Source: Nitrospiria bacterium (lineage in GTDB: Bacteria > Nitrospirota > Nitrospiria > JACQBZ01). Taken from it: a DNA stretch of 35,515 nucleotides. The DNA is taken from positions 1 through 35,515 of the forward strand of contig DATKAN010000018.1 in assembly GCA_035498035.1 (NCBI GenBank), written 5' to 3'. This document shows, in pieces, positions 1 to 7,165 of this stretch (position 1 is its first letter; every line of letters starts with the position of its first letter). The notes beneath the pieces are model-generated. The model saw nothing but the letters and a program-made list of their open reading frames with translations. It was not told where the DNA came from and made no database searches. A program made the position numbers and the translations under genes.

Positions 1-725
1 TACGTCAGCCCGTCGTACAGCGTGAAGGCCAATTCCTGAACGGCGGTCGAGCCGGCCTCTCGGATATGGTAGCCGCTGATGCTGATCGGGTGAAACTGGG
101 GGAGCTCCTCGGCGCAGAAACGGATCGTGTCGTTGATCAGTTTTAGTGACGGCGTCGGCGGACAGATCCATTCTTTCTGGGCGATGTATTCTTTCAGGAT
201 GTCGTTCTGAAGCGTGCCGCGCAACTTTTTTCGGGAGACGCCCTGTCCATCCCCGACGACGGCGTACATCGCGAGCAGGACGACGGCCGGGCCGTTGATC
301 GTCATCGAAGTGCTCGCCCGGTCGAGCGGAATTCCCCGGAACAGGGTCTTCATGTCCTCCAGGCTGTCGATCGCGACCCCGCAGCGGCCCACTTCCCCCT
401 TGGATCTGGGATGGTCCGAGTCGTACCCCATCAGCGTCGGCATGTCGAAGGCCACGGAGAGCCCCGTCGTCCCCTGGCCGAGCAGGTAGTGGTACCGCTG
501 GTTCGTGTCCTCCGCCGTCCCGAACCCGGAGAACTGGCGCATCGTCCAGAGCCTTCGGCGGTACATCGTCGGATGAATTCCGCGAGTGTATGGAAATTTT
601 CCCGGGAGGCCCGGATCGGTCGGGCCGCTCCGGTCCTTACGGGAGCGACGGACGGACCCGGCCGTGTAAAGCGGGTCGATTTCCAGGTTGGAGAGGTTTT
701 TAAATTTCAAACCGCCGGGCCTCAT
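1..725 (-). CDS. Acyl-CoA mutase large subunit, isobutyryl-CoA mutase type, C-terminus off the window
   Basis: N-terminal 241 residues of a B12-dependent acyl-CoA mutase (methylmalonyl-/isobutyryl-CoA mutase family); the gene runs off the left edge. Visible family blocks are [11 protein letters not shown] (45-55), [16 protein letters not shown] (60-75), [10 protein letters not shown] (88-97), QNDILKEY (173-180) and [12 protein letters not shown] (215-226). Aligning Gln173 with Gln197 of Propionibacterium methylmalonyl-CoA mutase puts Tyr219/His220 exactly on its Tyr243/His244. In that register the substrate-selecting Tyr89 is Phe65 and Arg207 is Gln183, the Phe/Gln pair known for isobutyryl-CoA mutase. 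The start ATG at 725 overlaps the thiolase stop as ATGA, so translation is probably coupled. The separate small B12-binding subunit is not seen and may lie further left. Family is certain; substrate is an inference from two residues. Confidence 0.88.
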   Translation of the reverse strand, partial: MRPGGLKFKNLSNLEIDPLYTAGSVRRSRKDRSGPTDPGLPGKFPYTRGIHPTMYRRRLWTMRQFSGFGTAEDTNQRYHYLLGQGTTGLSVAFDMPTLMGYDSDHPRSKGEVGRCGVAIDSLEDMKTLFRGIPLDRASTSMTINGPAVVLLAMYAVVGDGQGVSRKKLRGTLQNDILKEYIAQKEWICPPTPSLKLINDTIRFCAEELPQFHPISISGYHIREAGSTAVQELAFTLYDGLT

Positions 726-1933
726 CGCTCGACCATCATCGCGACGGCCTCGCCGCCGCCGATGCACAGCGAGGCGATGCCGCGGCGCCTGTCCAGGTCG
801 TTCATCAAATAGAGCAGCGTCGTGAGGATGCGCGCGCCGCTGGCCCCGATGGGGTGGCCCAGTGCGATCGCGCCCCCGCGGAGGTTCACCTTTTCCTCGG
901 GAAGCTTCAGGTTCCGGATCACGGCCAGCGCCGTGGCCGCAAAGGCCTCGTGGATTTCGAAGAGGTCGACCCGACGGATCGGGATCCGGGTCCGGTCGAG
1001 CAAGGTCCGGATCGCCTTAACCGGCGCGATCGAAAACCATTCGGGCGCGGTGGAGGCCTCCGCCGATCCGACGATTGTCGCGAGCGGTTTGAGATTCAAT
1101 TGCCGGGCCTTTCGCGCCGACATCACGACGACGGCCGCCGCGCCGTCGCTCAGGGAGGAGGCGTTCCCGGCCGTGACCGTGCCGTCATCCTGGAACGCGG
1201 GCGGTAGCGCGCGAAGCTTCTTGAAATCGGCCCGGTCGAGATCCTCGTCCGCCTCGACGCGGTGGGAAAAGCCGCGGCTTTGAGGGACATCGACGGGAAG
1301 GATTTCGGGCCGAAAGCGGCCTTTGTTCCTGGCCTCCAGGGCCTTGGTGTAGCTCGCGACCGCGAAGTCGTCCTGTTGCCGTCGGGTGATCCGGAATTTC
1401 CGGGCGCACAACTCGGCCCCTTCGCCCATGTGAAAGTCGTTATAGACATCCCAGAGGCCGTCATGGATCATGCTGTCGATCAGGACGTCATGACCGGATC
1501 GGTATCCACGCCGGGCCTTGGGGAGCAGGTAGGGAGCGTGGCTCATGCTTTCCATCCCGCCCGCCACGATTACCTCGGCCTCGCCGCAGGCGATCGCCTG
1601 GGCGGCCAGCATGACAGCCTTGAGCCCGGAACCGCAGACCTTGTTGATCGTGAGACAGCCGACCGCCTCCGGAAGCCCGGCGCCCAGGGCCGCCTGGCGG
1701 GCGGGCGCCTGACCGACGCCGGCCGAGAGGACGTTGCCCAGGATGACGCGTTCGACGGAATCGGGGTTCAACGAGATTCGACGGAGCGCCTCGGCGATGA
1801 CGAGGCTTCCGAGTCGCGGGGCCGAAAGGGAGCCGAGCGCGCCGTTCAGCAGTCCGATCGGCGTGCGGACGGCGCTGACGATCACCGCCGGGCGGAACGG
1901 AAGAACGGTATGACTGCGTGAACCGCGGGCCAT
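722..1933 (-). CDS. Acetyl-CoA acetyltransferase (thiolase II family)
   Basis: Thiolase of 403 residues, catalysing thiolytic cleavage of 3-oxoacyl-CoA (or the reverse condensation) in the cytoplasm. It has the nucleophilic Cys100 in KVCGSGLKA, the GHP histidine at about 360 and the C-terminal CIGGG cysteine at about 390. A GTG at 1945 would add four residues, but the ATG at 1933 is preferred because GAGGG lies six bases upstream, while the GTG has no such site. It is first in a leftward operon with the acyl-CoA mutase, which overlaps its stop codon. With the 2-oxoacid dehydrogenase diverging to the right, the likely job is the last step of branched-chain amino acid or short-chain fatty acid breakdown. 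Chain-length specificity cannot be read from sequence. Confidence 0.93.
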   Translation of the reverse strand: MARGSRSHTVLPFRPAVIVSAVRTPIGLLNGALGSLSAPRLGSLVIAEALRRISLNPDSVERVILGNVLSAGVGQAPARQAALGAGLPEAVGCLTINKVCGSGLKAVMLAAQAIACGEAEVIVAGGMESMSHAPYLLPKARRGYRSGHDVLIDSMIHDGLWDVYNDFHMGEGAELCARKFRITRRQQDDFAVASYTKALEARNKGRFRPEILPVDVPQSRGFSHRVEADEDLDRADFKKLRALPPAFQDDGTVTAGNASSLSDGAAAVVVMSARKARQLNLKPLATIVGSAEASTAPEWFSIAPVKAIRTLLDRTRIPIRRVDLFEIHEAFAATALAVIRNLKLPEEKVNLRGGAIALGHPIGASGARILTTLLYLMNDLDRRRGIASLCIGGGEAVAMMVER

Positions 1934-1976
1934 TTGCGCCCTCACCGATGGGAAAATTCAAGAACAATCTTTTTTA

Positions 1977-2023
1977 ATTATAACACACAAGGCTCTTGAG
2001 TTGAAAACGGGATGTGTTATAAT
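1977..2023. promoter_or_regulatory. Divergent promoter region with an 11-bp inverted repeat
   Basis: ATTATAACACA at 1977-1987 is the exact reverse complement of TGTGTTATAAT at 2013-2023. The right arm contains TATAAT (2018-2023), preceded after 16 bases by TTGAGT (1996-2001), a credible sigma-70 promoter for the E1/E2 operon. The left arm contains the same TATAAT on the minus strand for the thiolase-mutase operon; its -35 is weak. A dimeric repressor could bind the arms and control both operons. Confidence 0.6.
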
Positions 2024-2067
2024 AAACGGGAATTGTTTCCTCCGTCATTCAATTGGAGCCGGTCGAG

Positions 2068-3165
2068 ATGCCCCGGAAGCGGATCCAGCAGTTCAACGTG
2101 GAGTGGCTTCAGATCCTGGATGAAGAAGGACAATCCGACAGCGCACTCCTGCCCTCATTAAGCCCCAAGGAAATTCAATCTCTCTACGAATGGATGATCC
2201 TGTCCCGCGTCTTCGATGAGAAGGCCCTGGCCCTCCAGCGCGAGGGCCGCCTCGGGACCTACGCGCCGGTGCGGGGCCAGGAGGCGACCCAGGTGGGGAG
2301 CGCCTACGCCCTCGGTCCGGCCGACTGGGTCTTTCCGGCCTTCCGCGAGATGGGCGTCGCCATCGTCCGGGGAATCCCGATGCGGATGCTGTTTCAGTAC
2401 TGGTCCGGCGACGAGCGCGGGAGCGCGGTCCCGATCCATCAGCATTATTTTCCGACCTCGATTCCGGTCGGCACCCATCTCCCTCACGCCGTCGGCGCGG
2501 CCTGGGCCGCGCGCTACCGCAAGGACCCGGTGGTCGTCGCGGTCTACTTCGGGGACGGCGCAACCTCCAAGGGCGATTTTCACGAGGCGATGAACATGGC
2601 TGGCGTCTTTCGCCTGCCGGCGGTTTTCATCTGCCAGAACAACCAATGGGCCATCTCGGTTCCGGTTCTGCGTCAGACCGCAACCCCGACGCTGGCCCAG
2701 AAGGCGATCGCCTACGGGTTTGAGGGGATTCAGGTGGACGGCAACGATATTTTTGCCGTTTATAAATCCGCGAAGGAGGCGGTGGATCGGGCGCGGTCCG
2801 GGGGCGGGCCCACCTTCATCGAATGCCTGACCTATCGGATGGGCGACCACACGACGGCGGACGACGCCTCGCGCTACCGGACGGAGGAAATGGTCAAACC
2901 CTGGCTCGGGAAGGACCCGATCGAGCGTCTGCGGAAATTTATGGAGAGGCAAACCCTCTGGACGTCCTCTTACGGAGAGCAGGTCCGGACCGAGTCCGAA
3001 CGCCGTGTCGCCGAGGCGGTTCGGGAATTCGAGGAGCAGCTTCCTCAAGACCCGTCCGATATGTTCCGGTATACCTATTATGAAACGACCCCGCCGCTGA
3101 AAGAGCAGATGGACGGGCTCCTGAATTTTATCAAGGATCGCGAATCAAAAGAAGGCCAACGTTAG
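2068..3165 (+). CDS. 2-oxoacid dehydrogenase E1 component, alpha subunit
   Basis: Thiamine-diphosphate E1 alpha subunit of a pyruvate or branched-chain 2-oxoacid dehydrogenase, 365 residues. The ThDP/Mg motif runs from GDGATSKGDFHEA (162-174) to QNNQWAIS (about 190-197). YAPVRGQEA and the phosphorylation-loop-like GDHTTADDASRYR are also typical of the alpha2-beta2 E1 type. The ATG at 2068 has GGAG nine bases upstream; an upstream TTG at 2053 would add five residues without a ribosome site. It heads a tight operon with E1 beta and E2; no E3 lipoamide dehydrogenase gene is in the window. Sequence alone does not separate pyruvate from branched-chain substrates. The neighbouring isobutyryl-CoA-type mutase favours branched-chain oxoacids. 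Confidence 0.93.
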   Translation: MPRKRIQQFNVEWLQILDEEGQSDSALLPSLSPKEIQSLYEWMILSRVFDEKALALQREGRLGTYAPVRGQEATQVGSAYALGPADWVFPAFREMGVAIVRGIPMRMLFQYWSGDERGSAVPIHQHYFPTSIPVGTHLPHAVGAAWAARYRKDPVVVAVYFGDGATSKGDFHEAMNMAGVFRLPAVFICQNNQWAISVPVLRQTATPTLAQKAIAYGFEGIQVDGNDIFAVYKSAKEAVDRARSGGGPTFIECLTYRMGDHTTADDASRYRTEEMVKPWLGKDPIERLRKFMERQTLWTSSYGEQVRTESERRVAEAVREFEEQLPQDPSDMFRYTYYETTPPLKEQMDGLLNFIKDRESKEGQR

Positions 3166-4143
3166 GTGGCGCGTCTCAATATCGTTCAGGCGGTGAATCA
3201 AGGACTCCTTCAGGAGATGGAGCGCAACCCGTCCGTGGTGCTCCTGGGCGAGGACATCGCCCGCGACGGGGGCGTGTTCCGCGTGACGGAAGGCCTTCTG
3301 GATCGGTTCGGGGAGGAACGCGTGGTCGACACCCCGTTGTCCGAATCGGGAATCGTCGGGATGTCGATCGGAATGGCCGCCTACGGCCTCGTCCCGGTGG
3401 CCGAGGTTCAGTTCATGGGCTTTCTGTACGGCGCCATGGAGCAATTGATATCCCATGCCTCCCGGATCCGGACCCGGTCCCGCGGTCGCTATCACTGCCC
3501 GATGGTGGTCCGAACCCCCTACGGGGCCGGGATCCATGCCCCGGAGCACCATTCCGAAAGCACCGAGGCGATGTTGGTCCACACGCCCGGGTTGAAGGTC
3601 GTCGTGCCCGCAAGCCCCTCGGAAGCCAAGGGCCTTTTGATCTCGGCGATCCGCGATCCCGATCCCGTCATCTTTCTGGAGCCGGCCAAGATCTATCGGG
3701 CCATCAAGGAAGAGGTTCCGGAGGAAGATTACGCCATTCCGTTGGGACAGGCCCGGAGGGTCCGGGATGGGGGGGATCTGACCCTGGTCTGCTGGGGTGC
3801 GATGGTTCATACGACGCTCGCGGCCGCCGAGGACGCGGCGACGGAGGGGATCTCGGCCGAGGTCCTCGATCTCAGGACCCTGTCTCCGATGGATACCGAG
3901 GCGATCCTGGCCTCCGTGCGAAAAACGGGACGGGTCGTGGTGGTCCACGAGGCCCCGCGAACCGGGGGACTGGGGGGCGAGGTCGCGGCCGTGATCGCGG
4001 AACGGGCGCTGGACCATCTCAAGGCTCCCATCGACCGCGTGACCGGATTTGACACCGTCGTGCCGCTCCCCAAGACGGAAAATGACTACCTTCCGAACAA
4101 GGAGCGGGTGCTCAAAGCCATTCATCACGTCATGGAATTTTAA
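3166..4143 (+). CDS. 2-oxoacid dehydrogenase E1 component, beta subunit
   Basis: Transketolase-like beta subunit, 325 residues, that pairs with E1 alpha to form the decarboxylating E1 heterotetramer. Family blocks include GEDIARDGGVFRVTEGL (about 25-41), DTPLSESGIVGMSIGMA, RTPYGAGIHAPEHHSES and a C-terminal transketolase domain with DLRTLSPMDTEAI and VVHEAPRTGGLGGEV. It starts with GTG directly after the E1 alpha TAG stop, with AGAAGG about ten bases upstream inside the preceding gene. Length is normal for the family. It is followed one base later by the E2 gene, so the three proteins are almost certainly made from one mRNA. Confidence 0.93.
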   Translation: MARLNIVQAVNQGLLQEMERNPSVVLLGEDIARDGGVFRVTEGLLDRFGEERVVDTPLSESGIVGMSIGMAAYGLVPVAEVQFMGFLYGAMEQLISHASRIRTRSRGRYHCPMVVRTPYGAGIHAPEHHSESTEAMLVHTPGLKVVVPASPSEAKGLLISAIRDPDPVIFLEPAKIYRAIKEEVPEEDYAIPLGQARRVRDGGDLTLVCWGAMVHTTLAAAEDAATEGISAEVLDLRTLSPMDTEAILASVRKTGRVVVVHEAPRTGGLGGEVAAVIAERALDHLKAPIDRVTGFDTVVPLPKTENDYLPNKERVLKAIHHVMEF

Positions 4144-4144
4144 T

Positions 4145-5395
4145 ATGCCCAAAGAGTTTCGTTTCCCGGATGTGGGCGAAGGCATCGCCGAGGGCGAGTT
4201 GATCCGCTGGCTGGTCAAGGAAGGCGACACCGTCGCGGAGCATCAGCCGCTCGTGGAAATCGAAACCGACAAGGCCGTGGTGACCCTTCCCACGCCCTAT
4301 GCCGGGACGGTCTTGAAGCTTCAGGGAAAACCCGGCGAGATCATTCCGGTCGGGACGGTCCTGTCCGTGATCGACGAGTCGGGTGCAAAGCCCGCGGCCG
4401 CCGCACCTTCCCCCCGGCGCGACAAAGGCTCGGTCGTGGGCCAACTGGAGGAGGCGCCGGAAGAAGAGACGCGTACCGCGCCGGAAATGAAACCCCCCGT
4501 CCCACGACCCGGGAGCGCCCCTTCAACCCCCCCGGCGATGCCGGCCGTTCGCGCGCGGGCAAAAGAGTTGGGGGTCGATTTGTCCCGCGTCAAAGGGACG
4601 GGACCGGGCGGGCGGGTCACGATGGAGGATCTGGATCGGGCAGTGGGACCGGCGGCCGCTCCGGCGGAAGCGCCCGCCGTGACGGCGGCGGGTCCGGTGG
4701 AGGAAATCCCGCTGCGGGGCATCCGCCGGGCCAGCGCGCGGCATGTGGCCGAGTCGGCCTCGCGCGTGGCGGCCGTTTCGATCTTCGATGACGCCGATGT
4801 CACGCAACTGGAGGAGGTGCGCCAAAAGGAACGGAAGGTGGCGGAGGCCCGGGGCTTCAAGCTGACCTATCTTCCGTTCATCATCAAGGCGACGATCGCG
4901 GGCTTGAAGGAGTTTCCCTACCTGAACGCCAGCCTGGACGACGCACGGGACGTGATCCTTCTCAAAAAATATTTCCATATGGGGATCGCGATCGACACTC
5001 CCGACGGCTTGATGGTGTACGTGATCCAGGACGCCGACCGGAAGAGCATACTGGAACTGGCCGAACAGATGCATCAACTGGGCGAGAAGGCGGCGCAGCG
5101 GAAGATCGAGCTCACCGAGCTCAAGGGCAGTACGATGACCATCACGAATTTCGGCGTGATCGGCGGGAACTACGGGACGCCGATCATCAATTATCCGGAG
5201 GTGGCGATCCTGGGCCTCGGCAAGATCACGGACCGGCCGGTGGCGAGAAACGGGCAGGTGGTCGTTCGGCGGATCCTCCCGCTTTCGCTGACCTTCGATC
5301 ACCGGGTGATCCACGGCGCCGAGGCCGCGCGGTTCCTGAACAGCGTCATCGGCCGTCTCGAAGACCCCGACCGGATGCTGATTGAAGGCAAGTAG
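4145..5395 (+). CDS. 2-oxoacid dehydrogenase E2 component, dihydrolipoyl acyltransferase
   Basis: E2 core acyltransferase, 416 residues, which takes the acyl group from E1 on a lipoyl arm and passes it to CoA. Domains in order: lipoyl domain (about 3-78, lipoylated Lys43 in EIETDKAVV), Pro/Ala-rich linker, peripheral subunit-binding domain (about 131-167, with GTGPGGRVTMEDL), a second linker, and the catalytic domain (about 185-416). The catalytic DHR histidine is residue 386. The usual DHRxxDG motif reads DHRVIHG, so the conserved Asp is His here. One lipoyl domain is typical of bacterial branched-chain and some pyruvate complexes. Start ATG is one base after the E1 beta stop. Confidence 0.93.
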   Translation: MPKEFRFPDVGEGIAEGELIRWLVKEGDTVAEHQPLVEIETDKAVVTLPTPYAGTVLKLQGKPGEIIPVGTVLSVIDESGAKPAAAAPSPRRDKGSVVGQLEEAPEEETRTAPEMKPPVPRPGSAPSTPPAMPAVRARAKELGVDLSRVKGTGPGGRVTMEDLDRAVGPAAAPAEAPAVTAAGPVEEIPLRGIRRASARHVAESASRVAAVSIFDDADVTQLEEVRQKERKVAEARGFKLTYLPFIIKATIAGLKEFPYLNASLDDARDVILLKKYFHMGIAIDTPDGLMVYVIQDADRKSILELAEQMHQLGEKAAQRKIELTELKGSTMTITNFGVIGGNYGTPIINYPEVAILGLGKITDRPVARNGQVVVRRILPLSLTFDHRVIHGAEAARFLNSVIGRLEDPDRMLIEGK

Positions 5396-5424
5396 GGGCG
5401 CCGACTTAATCAAGGAGAACGGAC

Positions 5425-6045
5425 ATGAAGGGAATATTCGGCCTTGTGGCGGTCTTAATATTTGGATCGGCGGTTCCGGCCAACGCGCTGATCGGGCCGG
5501 AGACCAGTTTGGGGGTACGGCTGGGGACTGGTTTCTACCAGAGCGACACTGTGTTCGATAACAGTACGGACATTAAAAACCCTACCGTCGTCGGCGTAAT
5601 GGCCGGGATACGTCAAGGCCGCCTCGGCGCCGAGCTAAGTGTGGATTGGATTTCGATGAATCTGGAGACGAATATTAAGGTGGCCGAAGTTACAATGACC
5701 CCCATTCTGCTCACATTGCAATTTCATCCTGTAGAAGAAGACGCGACCATCGATCCATATCTCGGATTGGGGGTGGGGTATTATATCAATTCGGCCAGCG
5801 CCAGTTCAGAGGGCAAGTCTTCGTTGGGGATCTCCAAGGTCGAGATGGATAATTCGGTCGGTTTCCATCTGGGTGTCGGAGCTAACATGAAAGTTTCTTC
5901 GGCGCTCGCCTTTGTAATCGATGCGCGCTATGCTTTCACAAACGCCGACCTGACGATCAAAGGTGGCGGCTTATCGAATACAGATACGCTCGCCGTAAAT
6001 GGGGTAGTCGTAACGGCCGGACTTAAGTACCTATTTCCAAAGTAG
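5425..6045 (+). CDS. Outer-membrane beta-barrel protein, function unknown
   Basis: A 206-residue exported protein. It has a clear signal peptide (Lys2, hydrophobic run, cleavage near VPANA at about 22), then alternating hydrophobic strands rich in Gly/Tyr such as LGVRLGTGFYQSD, DPYLGLGVGYYI and FHLGVGANMKV, ending in LKYLFPK. This pattern fits a small (probably eight-stranded) OmpA/OmpW-like porin-fold barrel. AAGGAG lies eight bases before the ATG. It sits 29 bases after E2 with no visible terminator, so some read-through is possible. Its third codon positions are visibly more AT-rich than the E1/E2 genes, hinting at separate origin. No specific family recognised. Confidence 0.75.
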   Translation: MKGIFGLVAVLIFGSAVPANALIGPETSLGVRLGTGFYQSDTVFDNSTDIKNPTVVGVMAGIRQGRLGAELSVDWISMNLETNIKVAEVTMTPILLTLQFHPVEEDATIDPYLGLGVGYYINSASASSEGKSSLGISKVEMDNSVGFHLGVGANMKVSSALAFVIDARYAFTNADLTIKGGGLSNTDTLAVNGVVVTAGLKYLFPK

Positions 6046-6076
6046 CCAGGGGATTCCTTCATCGGCACGCCCAACC

Positions 6077-6105
6077 TTGACTTCCCGTCGTTATCCGAAT
6101 ACAAT
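6077..6105 (+). promoter_or_regulatory. Strong sigma-70 promoter, probably the original tRNA-Asn promoter
   Basis: TTGACT (6077-6082), a 17-base spacer and TACAAT (6100-6105) give a near-consensus promoter. The -10 lies inside the 15-bp palindrome CGAATAcaaTATTCG (6096-6110). A predicted start near 6112 is about 40 bases before the broken tRNA-Asn copy at 6154, as expected for a tRNA promoter. As arranged now it would transcribe the tRNA fragment, the GIY-YIG gene and the intact tRNA. Confidence 0.65.
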
Positions 6106-6150
6106 ATTCGACACTAAGCCGGATTTTTCTCATAAACGAATAACCCAACC

Positions 6151-6194
6151 TATTCCCCGGTAGCTCTTCGCCATAGGCGGATGGCGGAGCGAGC
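6151..6194 (+). pseudogene. Broken 5' part of a tRNA-Asn gene
   Basis: Sixteen bases (6151-6166, TATTCCCCGGTAGCTC) match 6446-6461 of the intact tRNA-Asn exactly, including three bases before the mature 5' end. After an enlarged D-loop, GGCGGAGCGAGC (6183-6194) matches 6466-6477 exactly. The D-loop has 16 bases where the intact gene has AATT, a net insertion of 12, and includes the small inverted repeat CGCCAT/ATGGCG. The copy stops in the 5' strand of the anticodon stem and has no 3' half. Confidence 0.85.
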
Positions 6195-6197
6195 ATC

Positions 6198-6431
6198 TTG
6201 AAATTGTACTGGGTCTATATCAGTCGCAGTCGTTCATGCGGGCGGACTTATTTTGGTCAAACTGAGGATTTAGAGCGGCGGTTGTCGAAGCATAATGATC
6301 CACAGAACAAGCTTTCGCGGTATACCAAACGATTTAAAGGCCCGTGGGACGTCGTTTACACCGAACAATATCAAACGAGAAGCGAGGCCATAAAAAGAGA
6401 ACGATTGCTAAAGACAGGTAAGGGCAGATAG
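6198..6431 (+). CDS. Small GIY-YIG family nuclease between tRNA-Asn copies
   Basis: A 77-residue single-domain GIY-YIG protein of the short UvrC-like class. The GIY/YIG pair reads WVY (5-7) and YFG near residue 19. It is followed by the conserved helix EDLERRLSKHN, and by Glu residues in VVYTEQYQTRSEAIKRE where the metal-binding Glu is expected. It ends LLKTGKGR, the usual end of the core domain. The start is TTG. A GGAG located eight bases upstream (6186-6189) is part of the broken tRNA D-arm, so the tRNA piece seems to supply the ribosome site. The gene lies precisely between the tRNA 5' fragment and the intact tRNA. Nicking or cutting of tRNA-gene DNA is inferred, not shown. Confidence 0.8.
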   Translation: MKLYWVYISRSRSCGRTYFGQTEDLERRLSKHNDPQNKLSRYTKRFKGPWDVVYTEQYQTRSEAIKRERLLKTGKGR

Positions 6432-6448
6432 TTTCTGAAGACTATTAT

Positions 6449-6524
6449 TCCCCGGTAGCTCAATTGGCGGAGCGAGCGGCTGTTAACCGCTAGGTCGCAG
6501 GTTCGATCCCTGCCCGGGGAGCCA
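6449..6524 (+). tRNA. tRNA-Asn (anticodon GTT)
   Basis: Full cloverleaf of 76 bases with encoded CCA. The acceptor stem is TCCCCGG (6449-6455) with CCGGGGA (6514-6520), discriminator G and CCA (6522-6524). The anticodon stem AGCGG/CCGCT encloses loop CTGTTAA, giving anticodon GTT. The T-arm is present (GGTTCGATCC). It lies 17 bases after the GIY-YIG stop. No good promoter is seen between them, so it may depend on processing of a longer transcript starting near 6112. Confidence 0.97.
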
Positions 6525-6525
6525 G

Positions 6526-6560
6526 AAATAAAAAGGGCCGGTCCACGGCCCTTTTTATTT
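6526..6560 (+). terminator. Rho-independent terminator after tRNA-Asn
   Basis: A perfect 15-bp inverted repeat (6526-6540 with 6546-6560) has a five-base loop GTCCA. The GC core GGGCCG/CGGCCC is flanked by A-rich and T-rich arms, so it can end transcription from the left and possibly from the right. It starts two bases after the tRNA CCA. Confidence 0.85.
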
Positions 6561-6597
6561 CTCCCCATTTACCATTTACGATTTACGGATTTCTCCT

Positions 6598-6680
6598 CCG
6601 GCCCTTTTTATTCGGTGAATCGTAGATAGTAGATCGTCAATCAGGCTGCTGGAGATTGACGCCGGAACATCATCCGATGA
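6598..6680 (+). repeat. Dispersed repeat, copy A (downstream of tRNA-Asn)
   Basis: Begins with a second GGCCCTTTTTATT, then GTGAATCGTAGATAG and a core CTGGAGATTGACGCCGGA continuing ACATCATCCGATGA (core 6649-6680). The same order of elements recurs in the same orientation at 12127-12193 and 13661-13766. No coding function is apparent. The remainder up to 6773 shows nothing recognisable. Confidence 0.8.
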
Positions 6681-6773
6681 GTGTACAAAATGTTCTCGGA
6701 CCCGGTTCTCCCTCCGAAGGCGAGTCGAGCAAGGCTTGTGGTTGGAAAATGCCACCGGCTTGCCAGTGGGTAT

Positions 6774-7097
6774 TTATTGCTGATCGATTACATTTTTCAG
6801 GTGCCCGAAGCCCGAGGCCGCTGCAGGCCAGCCGGCGTAAAACGCAATATGCGTAATCGCGGCCACGAGTTCTTCCTTCGTGAGGCCATTTTCGAAAGCC
6901 TTTTTAAGATGAAAATCGACCTGCTCGATGCGATTCAGCGCCACTAAGCACGTGACCGTAATTAAGCTTTTATCGCGCGGCGAGAGTCCGGGACGTTTCC
7001 AGATATCGCCAAAAAGAAAGTCTTGTGTCAGTTTCGCAAATTCCGGTGCGATCGCCTTTAAGTCGTCCGTCGCTTTTTGCTCGCTTGGGTTGGTCAT
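6774..7097 (-). CDS. Carboxymuconolactone decarboxylase family protein
   Basis: 107 residues matching the CMD/AhpD-like fold. Conserved parts include PGLSPRDKSLITVTCLVALNR, a Glu-His pair in EQVDFHLKKAFENGLTKEEL and HIAFYAGWPAAASG. It has the single Cys of the CMD helix rather than the AhpD CxxC pair, so peroxidase activity through a disulfide is unlikely. The actual substrate is unknown. The ATG at 7097 follows AAAGGAG by six bases; longer in-frame starts lack a ribosome site. It is the last gene of a leftward accessory array starting with an alcohol dehydrogenase at 11002 and lies next to the tRNA-Asn repeat. Confidence 0.88.
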   Translation of the reverse strand: MTNPSEQKATDDLKAIAPEFAKLTQDFLFGDIWKRPGLSPRDKSLITVTCLVALNRIEQVDFHLKKAFENGLTKEELVAAITHIAFYAGWPAAASGFGHLKNVIDQQ

Positions 7098-7165
7098 CGG
7101 CATCTCCTTTCTTAGTTGTTGAACGAAATGATTCCTTGGCTGAAGCGGATTCAAATCCGGAAAAA

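Noticed and set aside
411-1283. Long plus-strand open frames opposite the thiolase and mutase genes
   Set aside because: They are mirror frames of GC-rich coding DNA; the minus-strand products have complete family motifs, while these show none.
4130-5413. Minus-strand frames across the E2 gene
   Set aside because: No domain resemblance and no ribosome sites; explained by high GC codon bias.
6526-6630. ATTTACC/ATTTACG runs as a CRISPR or tandem array
   Set aside because: Only a few imperfect seven-base units without spacers; treated as part of the local repeat region.
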